64,000 nucleotides of DNA, taken from contig JAGCFX010000024.1 of the NCBI GenBank assembly GCA_017649925.1, positions 1 through 64,000 on the forward strand, read 5' to 3'. The DNA comes from Paludibacteraceae bacterium (GTDB lineage Bacteria; Bacteroidota; Bacteroidia; Bacteroidales; Paludibacteraceae). Below, one piece after another: positions 55,222 to 64,000 of this stretch (the first letter of the stretch is position 1; every line of letters starts with the position of its first letter). Below the pieces are notes generated by a model that saw only the letters and a list, made by a program, of their open reading frames with translations, was not told the DNA's origin and did not search any database. Made by a program: the position numbers and the translations under genes.

Positions 55222-56820
55222 TTAACGAACAGGAGTCCCCGGGATCTGGTCACCCAGCGTAGACATTGCGCAGCGGAAACCGATCTTCGACGAAGCCTTG
55301 TCTTGATCCAAGTAACGACGCGTAGATGGGTTGAGCCAGTAGATACGGTCTGCCCAAGAGCCACCTTTGTAAACACGGCTCTTCTTGGTGATACGCGGAG
55401 CGAGGATATCCGTTGGGTCAGTCTTGAGAGACTCGAGGTTCTCCATACCTACTGTATCCAGCGGATAGTCGGTCTCAAACAGACTTGCGAAATCGCCATC
55501 GAAGACATCACGCTTATCGTCCTCTTTACCCCAACTCATCTTGATGCAACCTACGGAATCCATCTGGAACTTGCCATTCTCATCCAATACCGGGTGGCTG
55601 TAGATATTACCACGATAGGAGTTGTATTCGGTAGCCTCTTGATAAGTGGTCTCACGATATACATCCATTACCCACTCGTTAACGTTTCCGGCCATGTTAT
55701 AAAGACCGAAGTCATTCGGAGCGAACTCATCAACCGGGTTCGTGATAACGCGGCGATCGTTCAGCGCACCGCTGACACCCATCATATCACCACGACCGCG
55801 GACGAAGTTAGCCTGCATCATACCGAGGTCACGTTTCGACATATCACGTGGGTGATAACCGCTCCACGGATAGATCTTACCCTCAATGGTCAAACCGTCT
55901 TCACCTGCTACCGGAGCATAAGCGGCGAACTCCCACTCAGCCTCTGTCGGCAGACGATAACCGGTAACGAAGATACCATCGGCGATGTTCACCTTGCGGT
56001 CAGCACCGTAGCTGTCTTTCTTCGGTTTCTTACCATAATCAGGAATATAGCTCTCATCCATCAGATATTTATCGGTATTGAATACAAACTTATCACGAAT
56101 CCACTCGTAGCTCGGGCGATACATCGTAACCGTCTGCGTAGGATCTTCGGGGCTAACCTCTTCGTATGCGAACATCTCATAACCGGTCTGTTGCTCCCAT
56201 TCATCCTTGATACCCTCATCATCGGTCGGCTGAAGATCAGCAAACGGAGGAATAACGATTGCGCCGGCGTTGATCAATGCCATCTCGTTAACACGGTCCG
56301 TACGCCATTGGCAATAAGCCATAGCCTGTTCCCAAGTCACACCAACGATAGGATAGAACGAGAATGCCGGATGCTCGAAGTAGTTATCCTCATACGGATC
56401 ATTATACGCCATAGACTCACGCCAAACGGTATGGTCCGGACGAGCTTGGTCAACCAACTCCGGAGCTACTGGACCGAAAACGAAATCCAACCAATGCAGA
56501 TACTCATTCCAGTTCAAGGTCGTTACCTCATATTTATCCATGTAGAACGAGCTGACCGTCAGACTACGGGTCTCGTTGTTACGCGGAGCGGTAAGGAACT
56601 CATCCTTCTCACCAACAGTGAAAGTACCACCCTGGATAGGAATCATACCTACCGGATTAACGTTACCCACACCTTCGTTGGCTTGGAAATTCGTGGTTTT
56701 CTGGTCAAAATAGTTCCAACCGGTGGTGTTACTTACGCGAGTGTTCAGTTCGCGCTGTTGGCAAGATGCTGCTACCATAACCACCGAGAAAATCAAGAAA
56801 TACTTAAATACGTTTTTCAT
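55222..56820 (-). CDS. gldJ: GldJ/GldK-like T9SS lipoprotein
   Basis: 532 residues from MKNVFKYFL; the open frame runs further upstream but through the promoter. The lipoprotein signal ends VVMVAASC (Cys 20). The mature part has the formylglycine-generating-enzyme fold used by GldJ and GldK/PorK: MIPIQGGTFTVGE, SFYMDKYEVTTLNWNEYLHW, GVTWEQAMAYCQWRTDRVN, YRLPTEAEWEFAAY, NMAGNVNEWVMDVYRET and GGSWADRIYW. These proteins belong to the T9SS and gliding machinery in the periplasm and outer membrane. GldL, GldM and GldN genes are not beside it, so GldJ is more likely than GldK, but this is not certain. It probably supports export of the T9SS substrates in this window. Confidence 0.85.
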   Translation of the reverse strand: MKNVFKYFLIFSVVMVAASCQQRELNTRVSNTTGWNYFDQKTTNFQANEGVGNVNPVGMIPIQGGTFTVGEKDEFLTAPRNNETRSLTVSSFYMDKYEVTTLNWNEYLHWLDFVFGPVAPELVDQARPDHTVWRESMAYNDPYEDNYFEHPAFSFYPIVGVTWEQAMAYCQWRTDRVNEMALINAGAIVIPPFADLQPTDDEGIKDEWEQQTGYEMFAYEEVSPEDPTQTVTMYRPSYEWIRDKFVFNTDKYLMDESYIPDYGKKPKKDSYGADRKVNIADGIFVTGYRLPTEAEWEFAAYAPVAGEDGLTIEGKIYPWSGYHPRDMSKRDLGMMQANFVRGRGDMMGVSGALNDRRVITNPVDEFAPNDFGLYNMAGNVNEWVMDVYRETTYQEATEYNSYRGNIYSHPVLDENGKFQMDSVGCIKMSWGKEDDKRDVFDGDFASLFETDYPLDTVGMENLESLKTDPTDILAPRITKKSRVYKGGSWADRIYWLNPSTRRYLDQDKASSKIGFRCAMSTLGDQIPGTPVR

Positions 56821-56910
56821 ATGATTTGTGTTTGTTTGTGATTTCTTTTTTAGTGTTAATTTTACCTTTGTGCGAGCATACGTACATGCCCGTACATATG
56901 TTTCAGCCTG

Positions 56911-56943
56911 CAAAGATACAATTTTTTTCTCAAACAAACCAAA
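56911..56943 (-). promoter_or_regulatory. Promoter of the gldJ-like gene
   Basis: TTTG at 56943-56940, 21 bases, then TATCTTTG at 56918-56911 on the minus strand. The leader of about 85 bases contains alternating purine-pyrimidine tracts (56876-56889 and 56891-56901). Confidence 0.7.
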
Positions 56944-57059
56944 CTTTTTCGCAAAAAATGTAAAAAAAGTGCATTTTTCTCCTAAAAACGTCAATTATTT
57001 GCAAAAAAGTAGTGATTAGTTCGCAAAATTTTGCAAATGACAAATTAAATTGCAATTTA

Positions 57060-57091
57060 TTTGGTCATTCAAATTTTTTGTAGTAACTTTG
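57060..57091 (+). promoter_or_regulatory. folP-cdaA promoter
   Basis: TTTG (57060-57063), 20 bases, then TAACTTTG (57084-57091). Transcription would start near 57096, right at the GTG candidate start codon. A perfect palindrome GCAAAATTTTGC (57023-57034) lies upstream. Confidence 0.75.
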
Positions 57092-57095
57092 CAGC

Positions 57096-57833
57096 GTGAA
57101 AGTGCAAATCATGGCGATAGGTAACGTGACGCCCGATAGTTTTTATGCGTCGTCGCGATTGCTCCAACCGGGTTCGGAAGAAGTCGATAAAGATGTGCTG
57201 GTGAAGTGGGCCAAAGATGCGCTGGATGACGGAGCGGAAATTCTTGATATCGGCGCATGTTCCACTCGCCCGAACAGCACTCCTGTGGATGAAGCCACCG
57301 AATGGCATCGACTGGAAGCAGCGTTACCTGTATTACGCGAAGCGTTTCCGAAGGTATCGCTCTCGCTGGATACCTTTCGTCCCGAGATAGCCCGCCGCGC
57401 TTTGGCGCAGTTCGGACGCTTGATCATCAATGACATCTCCGGCGGATGCGAAGCGATGTTTGATGTGGTTCGGCAAGCCGATGCACCGTATATATGGACT
57501 TTACGCGGCGATTACGAACTTCCTGCCCGCCATCCGGAGATGAATGATTTGAACCTTATCCTTGATCCCGGATTCGGGTTTATCGGTAGTACGGAAGCAG
57601 ATTATGCCTGCATGCGCCGTTTGGATGAACTGCGCGCATATAATCGCCCTATACTGGTCGGCGTCAGCCGCAAATCGATGGTGTATAAACCGTTAGGTCT
57701 CACACCGGATACTTGCCTGATGGCAACCCAAGCGCTTCAACTGTATGCATTGGAACATGGCGCTACCGTCTTACGTACGCATGACGTGCGCGCGACTAAA
57801 CAGATAATAGAACTATATAATACTATACAATAA
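57096..57833 (+). CDS. folP: Dihydropteroate synthase
   Basis: 245 residues from GTG 57096. ATG 57111 (MAIGNVTPDSF) is also possible, and since the promoter places transcription start at about 57096, the mRNA is leaderless or has a leader of only about 15 bases. The enzyme joins p-aminobenzoate to the pterin diphosphate in folate synthesis. Visible motifs are NVTPDSF, ILDIGACSTRP, LSLDTF, INDISGG, LDPGFGF, VGVSRKSM and LRTHDV. The basic residue usually following the DPGFGF motif is replaced (FIGS), and the protein is slightly short. The TAA stop overlaps the cdaA ATG (TAATG), a coupling and gene order common in Bacteroidota. Confidence 0.92.
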   Translation: MKVQIMAIGNVTPDSFYASSRLLQPGSEEVDKDVLVKWAKDALDDGAEILDIGACSTRPNSTPVDEATEWHRLEAALPVLREAFPKVSLSLDTFRPEIARRALAQFGRLIINDISGGCEAMFDVVRQADAPYIWTLRGDYELPARHPEMNDLNLILDPGFGFIGSTEADYACMRRLDELRAYNRPILVGVSRKSMVYKPLGLTPDTCLMATQALQLYALEHGATVLRTHDVRATKQIIELYNTIQ

Positions 57834-58612
57834 TGCATTTTTTAGCTTTCTCGTTCGGCTTTAAGGATGTGATCGATATCCTGCTGGTAGCTTGCATCCT
57901 TTATGAGACCTATCGTTTGCTGCGTCGTACCGGAGCATCCAACCTCTTCTGGGGTATTCTGGCTTTTATCGTGGTCTGGTTTCTCGTCAGCTTTGTTTTT
58001 CAACTCGACCTCACCGGTGCACTCTTTGACCGTATCATCTCCGTCGGCGCCATAGCCTTGATTGTCATCTTCCAAGAAGAGATACGTATGTTCTTCTATC
58101 GCGTAGGATCGCGTTTCTCGTCTTGGAAAATCTTCCGTCCCAAAACAACGGAAGAAGATCCGCGTGCACGGCAACAGATATTGGAGATTACCCAGGCTTG
58201 CCGCCATATGGCTTCTACCAAAACCGGTGCACTCATCGTGTTAACCGCAGGAAGTGGCCTCAAAGAGATTGTGGATACCGGTGAACGACTCGATGCTATT
58301 GTCTCCGCCCGCTTGATTGAGAATATATTCTTCAAAAACACCCCGTTGCATGACGGAGCTTTGATTATTCGAGACGGTAAAATGATTGCCGCGGCGTGCA
58401 TTCTACCGGTCAGCAAGAACCAGTCCATACCGCAACATTACGGTTTGCGCCATCGTGCAGCCCTGGGTCTAACAGAAAAATCCGACGCCACATGTATTGT
58501 GGTATCGGAAGAAACTGGCCATATATCTGTGGCCTCGGAAGGTCAGATAAGGGAAGTGAAAGATGACGAGTTATTCCTCGTACTGCACTCCACCGCTACG
58601 ATGGCGAACTGA
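57833..58612 (+). CDS. cdaA: Diadenylate cyclase CdaA (c-di-AMP synthase)
   Basis: 259 residues. Three N-terminal membrane helices (LLVACILYETYRLL, LFWGILAFIVVWFLVSFV and IISVGAIALIVIF) are followed by a DAC domain. Active-site motifs are LHDGALII (DGA) and RHRAALG (RHR). It should make c-di-AMP from ATP at the inner membrane, a messenger tied to wall and osmotic balance. It overlaps the folP stop by one base. Its 3' end overlaps the converging barrel gene by 42 bases. Confidence 0.94.
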   Translation: MHFLAFSFGFKDVIDILLVACILYETYRLLRRTGASNLFWGILAFIVVWFLVSFVFQLDLTGALFDRIISVGAIALIVIFQEEIRMFFYRVGSRFSSWKIFRPKTTEEDPRARQQILEITQACRHMASTKTGALIVLTAGSGLKEIVDTGERLDAIVSARLIENIFFKNTPLHDGALIIRDGKMIAAACILPVSKNQSIPQHYGLRHRAALGLTEKSDATCIVVSEETGHISVASEGQIREVKDDELFLVLHSTATMAN

Positions 58613-59632
58613 GCTACGGTAAGCATCTTTACACAGCACACACTTTCCCTGCTCAGGTAACTGGAACAATACCGTAAACTTCAATCCTATCACGAGGCTA
58701 TTCACCGCCTTGGCAAATCCACTGGAGGACATGATATCGTTGACAACGACATTGTCCACCATACTTGTGGTATTGTATACCGGGGCCGTTACGCCTTCAT
58801 TATAACGCAAATTACCATCAATCGGCAATATCTGATCCGGATTGGAAGGATTACGCGTACCCAACGCCAGTTGGTCACGCTGATAATGGATATCCAGCAA
58901 TCCGTAATCAAAGAAACCGGCCAATCGATACTCGATCTTACGCTTCGGCACGTCATATCCGACAGCATCCGTAACAACACCGAAACGACCGCCAATCTCC
59001 GCACTCAAATCTACATCCAGCTTAAAACTGGTTTTCACACCGCTCTCCAAAGGACGACCTGTGAAGAACTGATACTCCGGCATATCGCGGAAATCATCAA
59101 AATCTTCATACCGACCGTAAGTGGTCAGTGTTGCCGTGGTATGAGATTTGGTAAACACATTCGCCGTGATTTTAGCACCGGCTAACGCATAGAATTTCCT
59201 ATGCTGTACGCCTACCATCAACGGCACTTGCACCGCGATATTGCTGTACTTGTCATGGCGATCTTTCAATTCATACACATAATCAAACGACTGACCGTCC
59301 AGATCCAATTGATTGGACAGCACTGTTGATAAATTACTACCTTGTATGAAACTGGTCAATCCGCCTTGTGCGCCGACACCTACATCGAACAGGAAACGCG
59401 TTTGACCATACGTAGGACCGGCTTGCAGTTCATATAAGAATCCCAAACCTCCTGCCACACCGAAACTTGGGCCATAACTGCTCTCGGAAGGAAGCAATGT
59501 CCATTCGCCTAAATCGGCATAACCACCTACGTAGTTGGAAATCTTCGCATTCAGCGTACCGCTAATGAGCACCGCGAAGAGCAAAACCAAATATGATTGA
59601 TGTTTTTTCACCAAATAATTTGTATTTTTCAT
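58571..59632 (-). CDS. Outer-membrane beta-barrel protein with C-terminal CxxC
   Basis: 353 residues with a signal peptide ending near GTLNAK. Barrel strands include LFDVGVGAQGGLTSF, VPLMVGVQHRKFYALAGAK and the final SLVIGLKFTVLFQLPEQ. It is a paralog of the barrels at 53208-54068 and in the OmpA protein 34252-35856, matched by position and sequence around FYALAGAK/FYFLAG. After the last strand comes GKCVLCKDAYR, a CxxC, where the 53208 protein has CKC. Function is unknown. The 3' end overlaps cdaA by 42 bases in the opposite sense. Confidence 0.75.
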   Translation of the reverse strand: MKNTNYLVKKHQSYLVLLFAVLISGTLNAKISNYVGGYADLGEWTLLPSESSYGPSFGVAGGLGFLYELQAGPTYGQTRFLFDVGVGAQGGLTSFIQGSNLSTVLSNQLDLDGQSFDYVYELKDRHDKYSNIAVQVPLMVGVQHRKFYALAGAKITANVFTKSHTTATLTTYGRYEDFDDFRDMPEYQFFTGRPLESGVKTSFKLDVDLSAEIGGRFGVVTDAVGYDVPKRKIEYRLAGFFDYGLLDIHYQRDQLALGTRNPSNPDQILPIDGNLRYNEGVTAPVYNTTSMVDNVVVNDIMSSSGFAKAVNSLVIGLKFTVLFQLPEQGKCVLCKDAYRSSVRHRSGGVQYEE

Positions 59633-59650
59633 TTTTTTGTAGTACCTTTG
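59619..59650 (+). promoter_or_regulatory. metG promoter
   Basis: TTTG (59619-59622), 20 bases, then TACCTTTG (59643-59650). The -33 element lies inside the first codons of the opposing barrel gene. The metG leader is about 120 bases. Confidence 0.75.
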
Positions 59651-59697
59651 CAGCCGATTTTGAAATCAGGAAAGATACATGTGACATTTTGCGACCG

Positions 59698-59728
59698 CAA
59701 AAGTACAACTTTTTTCCGACATACGCAA
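59698..59728 (-). promoter_or_regulatory. Promoter of the barrel gene 58571-59632
   Basis: TTG (59728-59726), 20 bases, then TACTTTTG (59705-59698) on the minus strand. The start site (about 59693) is downstream of the metG start site (about 59655), so the two transcripts would overlap at their 5' ends by about 40 bases. Confidence 0.6.
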
Positions 59729-59774
59729 GTATTTTGACATTTTTTTTACTAATTCGCACAAAAATACACAAAAT

Positions 59775-61850
59775 ATGGCATTTAATCGCACATTAATCAC
59801 AGCAGCACTCCCTTATGCAAACGGTCCCGTGCATATCGGACACCTCGCAGGAGTGTATGTTCCCGCGGACATCTATGCCCGCTATCTGCGCCTCAAAGGA
59901 CAAGAGGTGCTCTTCGTTTGCGGTAGTGATGAGCATGGCGTACCCGTTACCATCCGTGCCCGCAAAGAAGGTATTACCACGCAACAGGTCGTGGATCGCT
60001 ATCACGAACTGATCAAACGTTCGTTCGCTGATTTCGGAGTGTCGTTTGATATCTACTCCCGTACCACATCGGACATTCATCATAAGTTTGCTGCGGATTA
60101 TTTCCGTAAGATGTATGATGCCGGACAGTTTGTAGAAGAGACATCCGAGCAGTTTTACGATCCTGAGACCGGTCATTTCCTGACGGACCGTAACATCCGC
60201 GGCGAGTGTCCGCGTTGTCACGCGTTAGGCGCATATGGTGATCAATGTGAGAAATGCGGTGCGACGCTTTCGCCTGATGAACTGATAAATCCGTATAATG
60301 CGGAGACCGGTAATGCGCTGACGAAAAAAGCCACCAAACACTGGTATCTGCCGCTCGACAAATATCAGTCATGGCTCGAAGACTGGATTCTGAACAACCA
60401 TAAAGAATGGCGACCGAATGTATACGGTCAATGCAAATCATGGCTGGATGGCGGACTCAAACCGCGTGCCGTGACGCGCGATCTCGATTGGGGTATTCCT
60501 GTACCCGTTGAAGGCGCAGAAGGTAAAGTGCTCTACGTATGGTTTGATGCACCGATTGGCTATATATCCAACACCAAAGAGGTATGCGAAGCGCAACCGG
60601 AGAAATTCGGCAATTGGGAGAAATGGTGGAAACAAGAAGATACAAGAATGATCCATTTCATCGGAAAAGATAATATCGTTTTCCATTGCATCGTCTTCCC
60701 CGCTATGCTCAAGGCGCAAGGGTATAACTTGCCGGATAACGTTCCGTCGAACGAGTTCCTTAATCTGGAGGGCGACAAGATATCCACTTCCCGCAACTGG
60801 GCCGTTTGGCTCAATGAATATCTGGATGATTTCCCGGGCAAACAGGATGTGCTGCGCTATGTGCTGACTGCCAATGCACCGGAGACCAAAGATAATGACT
60901 TCACTTGGGCAGACTTCCAGGCGCGTAATAACAATGAACTGGTAGCCATTTACGGCAACTTCGTGAACCGCGCACTTGTGCTGACCAACAAGTATTTCGA
61001 GGGTCGCGTGCCCGCGTGCGGCGAACTGACGGAATATGACAAAGCCACCATCGAGGAATTCAAGAACGTGAAGGCTACGCTGGAGGAGTTGCTCAATAAC
61101 TTCCGTTTCCGCGATGCACAGAAGGAAGCAATGAACCTCGCCCGTATCGGCAATAAGTATCTGGCTGATACCGAACCTTGGAAACTCGCCAAGACCGACA
61201 TGGAGCGTACGGCCACTGTTCTGCATTTATCCTTGCAGATTGCTGCCAATCTGGCAATAGCTTTCGAGCCGTTCCTCCCGTTCTCGTCTGAGAAACTGAA
61301 AGCAATGTTGCAATTGAATAATGCAATCGGTTGGGAAGACCTCGGCAGAATCGATCTGCTTCCTGTTGATCAACAATTGGGCAAAGTGAGCCTGCTCTTT
61401 GAGAAAATAGAAGATAGTGCTATTCAGGCTCAACTGGACCGCCTTGAAAGAATCAAAGCGGAGAATGAAGCCGCAGCACAGGCAGAGGCACTTAAGAACT
61501 GGCGACCGGCAGAAATCAAAGCCGCTACTACGATTGATGAGTTCGACAAGACGGATATCCGCGTAGCCACTGTGCTTGAATGTACCAACGTCAAGAAATC
61601 CGATCGTCTGTTACAGTTCAAACTGGATGACGGTATGGGTGGACGTACCATCTTAAGCGGCATTGCGCAGTCTTATCCGGATCCGTCCGTGCTGGTAGGA
61701 AAACAGGTGCTTTTCATCGCCAATTTCCCGCCGCGCAAGATGATGGGCATCGAATCGCAAGGAATGATTCTGTCGGCTGTAGATGCAGACGGAAAACTGG
61801 TTGTTACCACCGTTTCCACCCCCGTCAAAAACGGCAGTCAGGTTGGTTAA
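59775..61850 (+). CDS. metG: Methionyl-tRNA synthetase with C-terminal tRNA-binding domain
   Basis: 691 residues. It charges tRNA-Met. Class I motifs are [14 protein letters not shown] (HIGH) and [10 protein letters not shown], the KMSKS-loop equivalent. A zinc knuckle is visible as [18 protein letters not shown]. The C-terminal part (about 585-691) is a Trbp111/EMAP-like domain: [20 protein letters not shown] and LSGIAQSYP. This matches the long MetG form seen in many Bacteroidota. It is monocistronic, with a strong hairpin terminator after the stop. Confidence 0.96.
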   Translation: MAFNRTLITAALPYANGPVHIGHLAGVYVPADIYARYLRLKGQEVLFVCGSDEHGVPVTIRARKEGITTQQVVDRYHELIKRSFADFGVSFDIYSRTTSDIHHKFAADYFRKMYDAGQFVEETSEQFYDPETGHFLTDRNIRGECPRCHALGAYGDQCEKCGATLSPDELINPYNAETGNALTKKATKHWYLPLDKYQSWLEDWILNNHKEWRPNVYGQCKSWLDGGLKPRAVTRDLDWGIPVPVEGAEGKVLYVWFDAPIGYISNTKEVCEAQPEKFGNWEKWWKQEDTRMIHFIGKDNIVFHCIVFPAMLKAQGYNLPDNVPSNEFLNLEGDKISTSRNWAVWLNEYLDDFPGKQDVLRYVLTANAPETKDNDFTWADFQARNNNELVAIYGNFVNRALVLTNKYFEGRVPACGELTEYDKATIEEFKNVKATLEELLNNFRFRDAQKEAMNLARIGNKYLADTEPWKLAKTDMERTATVLHLSLQIAANLAIAFEPFLPFSSEKLKAMLQLNNAIGWEDLGRIDLLPVDQQLGKVSLLFEKIEDSAIQAQLDRLERIKAENEAAAQAEALKNWRPAEIKAATTIDEFDKTDIRVATVLECTNVKKSDRLLQFKLDDGMGGRTILSGIAQSYPDPSVLVGKQVLFIANFPPRKMMGIESQGMILSAVDADGKLVVTTVSTPVKNGSQVG

Positions 61851-61868
61851 TACAACACCTACAGATAC

Positions 61869-61906
61869 AAAAAATCCCACACGCGCTATCGTATGTGGGA
61901 TTTTTT
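61869..61906. terminator. Bidirectional terminator after metG
   Basis: A-run, then TCCCACAC (61875-61882) and GTATGTGGGA (61891-61900), then TTTTTT. It serves metG on the plus strand and the OmpA-LysM gene, whose stop is at 61909, on the minus strand. Confidence 0.85.
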
Positions 61907-61908
61907 GA

Positions 61909-63717
61909 TTACTTCCTATTTCTCATAATCTCTTCTTTCAGCCTCTTGGCTTCATTCATCGCCTGCGTCTCTGTCATATTCTTCAGGCGCTCGGAGAGAT
62001 CCGGAATATCAATCTCAAGACCTACCGGCAAGTTACTCGGGTCTTTAATCTTATCGCGATTAGCCTCATAGATAAATACCCAGTATTCAGTCTCGCCGTA
62101 ATGACGACGGGCTATCTGCGCAAGGCGTGAACCGGGTTTAACAACCTCTTTGGTGGTGCGGTCTGCCGGAACAATCTCCACGCGGCGGTCTTTCGACAAC
62201 TGGTGCTGACCGTTATAGCGGAACGGCACTTCCGAACCCAGACTGGCAATAATCATCTGATTGTCAGGCACGCCGAGTGCACGGAGTTGGTCTGCTACCG
62301 CATTCGCACGGCGCAATGCCAGACGTTTGTTATAGGCCGGCTTGCCTAACTTACATGCATGGCCGTTGATATGAATCTTCTGATTCGGATGACGACGCAG
62401 CACTTCAGCGATACGTTGCAGGATATCTTTCGGTTCCAACTTCGGATCTGCTTTGTCCAATTCAAAATAGATAACCGACTTCTTCAGTTCCTCGTCCAGC
62501 GCTTTGGCAACCGGATCATTGAGCGGACCGGCAGAGAGATAAACCGTATCATGCACATACACCGGAACGGGTACGCAGAACTCCTCGCATAGATTGATAT
62601 CATAATCGCGGGCAATCTGCTGGATGCGTTGGATAGCCTTCTCACGCGGACTCGGCTCAACCGGAGCAGATGTTGTATCTACCGGTTCTTCCACAACGGG
62701 TTCGGGTTCCGGCTCTTTCGGCTTCTCTTCTTTCTTTTTATTGCGTTGCGCTTTGTCATAGTCACGCTGCGCTTTCGTGCGATTCGCATTGATCTGGATG
62801 CCCAGTTTCAAACCTGCCGACCACGGATGCAACGATTCCACTTCATTGGTGCGCAGAATACCGTTATACGCGGTATTGTACGGCATCGGATATTCGCCGG
62901 TTGATTGACCTACGCCGAAGCCCAATTCGTTCGTTCCGTGCGTACTCATCACATCGTTGATATAATAAGTAGCGAACGCCGTGATGGCCAATTCCACGCG
63001 CTGGTGAACACGAATCAGCATACCGAGTTCTGCATACGCAGCATAGTTGAGCGTCTTGAATTCTGTCTTGTCCAATTCGCCCTGTGCCGCGGGTATATTC
63101 AGATTCTCCACCACGCTCGGTACGTCGTGCATCGTGAGGTCAAACATCGGATAATAGACCTCGTTCTTGATTAGGCCGCCATCAGCCAGTTTGTACTTAT
63201 TGGCCACCGGAATACCGAGTTTCATTCCCGCCGTAGCCGTAAAACCGCAGACGCCCGGGCGCGCACGGAACTTGAGCGCAATCGGGATCTCCACCATATA
63301 AAGATCTTGCCGTTCTTCCAAACCTGTCGGGCTGGATGTAATGGTATAATCATCGCCGTACGGGTCCGTGGTATTCTGAATCCACGGGGCGGTAACAGCG
63401 GATTTGTTTATGTATGTCGAGAACTGAGCACCCGTTCCGATACCCATCCACGAGACGAAATAATAGTTGATTCCGATGCCGGCGTTGATGGTCGGGAAAC
63501 CGAACAACTTGTTGGTCGTGTGCGGGGAAACGTATTTGGAACCAATCTGCTTATACAGCGAGTTACCGAATCCCACGCCTCCGGCGAACTCGAAGTTCCA
63601 TCCGTAGCGAATGTTGGGTTCTTCTTTGCTTGCCTGCTGAATCGAATCAGGGTATTGTTTAGCCGATAGGGAAGCGGCTACCAACAAGATACTTGCTATC
63701 AAAAATGTCTTTCTCAT
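61909..63717 (-). CDS. OmpA-family protein with LysM-like domain
   Basis: 602 residues from MRKTFLIA. AGGAGG seven bases before 63717 favours this start over the ATG at 63735. It has a signal peptide, then a beta-barrel (about 30-320), and a Lys/Glu/Pro-rich linker (KKKEEKPKEPEPEPVVEEPV). An OmpA peptidoglycan-binding domain follows (VIYFELDKADPKLEPKDI, HINGHACKLG, LSKDRRVEI), then a LysM-like domain (VVKPGSRLAQIARRHYGETE). It probably anchors the outer membrane to the cell wall. It follows the partial T9SS gene directly, with an ATGA overlap if the upstream ATG is used. Confidence 0.88.
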   Translation of the reverse strand: MRKTFLIASILLVAASLSAKQYPDSIQQASKEEPNIRYGWNFEFAGGVGFGNSLYKQIGSKYVSPHTTNKLFGFPTINAGIGINYYFVSWMGIGTGAQFSTYINKSAVTAPWIQNTTDPYGDDYTITSSPTGLEERQDLYMVEIPIALKFRARPGVCGFTATAGMKLGIPVANKYKLADGGLIKNEVYYPMFDLTMHDVPSVVENLNIPAAQGELDKTEFKTLNYAAYAELGMLIRVHQRVELAITAFATYYINDVMSTHGTNELGFGVGQSTGEYPMPYNTAYNGILRTNEVESLHPWSAGLKLGIQINANRTKAQRDYDKAQRNKKKEEKPKEPEPEPVVEEPVDTTSAPVEPSPREKAIQRIQQIARDYDINLCEEFCVPVPVYVHDTVYLSAGPLNDPVAKALDEELKKSVIYFELDKADPKLEPKDILQRIAEVLRRHPNQKIHINGHACKLGKPAYNKRLALRRANAVADQLRALGVPDNQMIIASLGSEVPFRYNGQHQLSKDRRVEIVPADRTTKEVVKPGSRLAQIARRHYGETEYWVFIYEANRDKIKDPSNLPVGLEIDIPDLSERLKNMTETQAMNEAKRLKEEIMRNRK

Positions 63718-63731
63718 ATCCAGCCCTCCTA

Positions 63732-64000
63732 TCATTTAACAATCAGTTTATGCAATTCCGGTTCGCCGGCTGCGTTGGTGATCTGTACATAGTACATACC
63801 AGCTACGCGCGGCGCGGTCACCGTGGCGGAACCGTTTACCTCGAATCGAGTAACACACTCGCCGGAGAACGAAGTGATCTGCACCGTTCCGTTACCCTCA
63901 ATAGTCATCGCCTGTCCTGCATTTGCAGGAACAGGATAAACGGCGGTATTCTGCGGCGCATTGGCTTCTGTCTCTGCCGGCATTACCACGTCGCACGAAC
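63732..64000 (-). CDS. C-terminal end of a T9SS-sorted protein (partial)
   Basis: At least 89 residues are visible; the gene continues past the right edge. The sequence NTAVYPVPANAGQAMTIEG, then VQITSFSGECVTRF, RVAGMYYVQITN and the end HKLIVK is a typical T9SS C-terminal sorting domain (type A). The functional part lies outside the window. It is immediately upstream of the OmpA-LysM gene. Confidence 0.8.
   Translation of the reverse strand, partial: SCDVVMPAETEANAPQNTAVYPVPANAGQAMTIEGNGTVQITSFSGECVTRFEVNGSATVTAPRVAGMYYVQITNAAGEPELHKLIVK

Noticed and set aside
55207..56841. 544-residue plus-strand open frame opposite gldJ
   Set aside because: It mirrors the gldJ-like gene, which has clear motifs; the antisense protein does not.

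Overview
The window looks like a chromosomal piece of a Bacteroidales bacterium (Bacteroidota), probably gut or rumen associated. The evidence is Bacteroidota-type promoters (TTTG or TTG, about 20 bases, then TAnnTTTG), a GldJ/GldK-like lipoprotein, several proteins ending in type IX secretion (T9SS) sorting domains, a DUF4421-type protein, a C10 peptidase and the folP-cdaA pair. I cannot name the genus.

Layout. (1) 260-9925, plus strand: a probable six-gene operon potA-potB-potC-potD (polyamine ABC transporter), a 975-residue TPR protein and an outer-membrane beta-barrel protein. It ends in a hairpin shared with the converging gene. (2) 9942-32446, minus strand: a pectin-related secretion locus with two giant T9SS-type proteins (about 3,300 residues each), one of which begins with a PL1 pectate lyase. 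A GH105-like hydrolase lies between them. Behind each giant is a small membrane protein with the same C-terminal PLGD-hydrophobic-basic tail. (3) 32826-34250, plus strand: a DUF4421-like outer-membrane protein behind a promoter embedded in a large inverted repeat. (4) 34252-54068, minus strand: a tightly packed run of a beta-barrel protein, two tandem paralogous T9SS proteins, a 2,873-residue Fn3/adhesin-domain giant, a C10 cysteine protease and an OmpA-family protein. (5) 54121-54371: a candidate free-standing structured RNA with its own promoter and terminator. (6) 54732-64000: gldJ-like and gcvH (minus), folP-cdaA (plus), another beta-barrel protein (minus), metG (plus), an OmpA-LysM protein (minus) and the end of a further T9SS protein that runs off the window.

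Common threads. Most of the window is cell-surface biology: export through T9SS, peptidoglycan-linked OmpA proteins, adhesins and pectin breakdown. The two giants of block 2 share a C-terminal module of about 770-825 residues although their N-termini are unrelated. Short tandem repeats are scattered through the window: 11-bp units in five places, 10-bp units between potA and potB, and 14- and 16-17-bp units inside genes. Several lie inside coding sequences. One 11-bp array sits between the start codon and the signal peptide of a giant surface protein, where a copy-number change would shift the frame.

Most promising for follow-up are the structured RNA near 54.2 kb, the 11-bp arrays with possible phase variation, the shared C-terminal module, and the pair of PLGD-tail membrane proteins.
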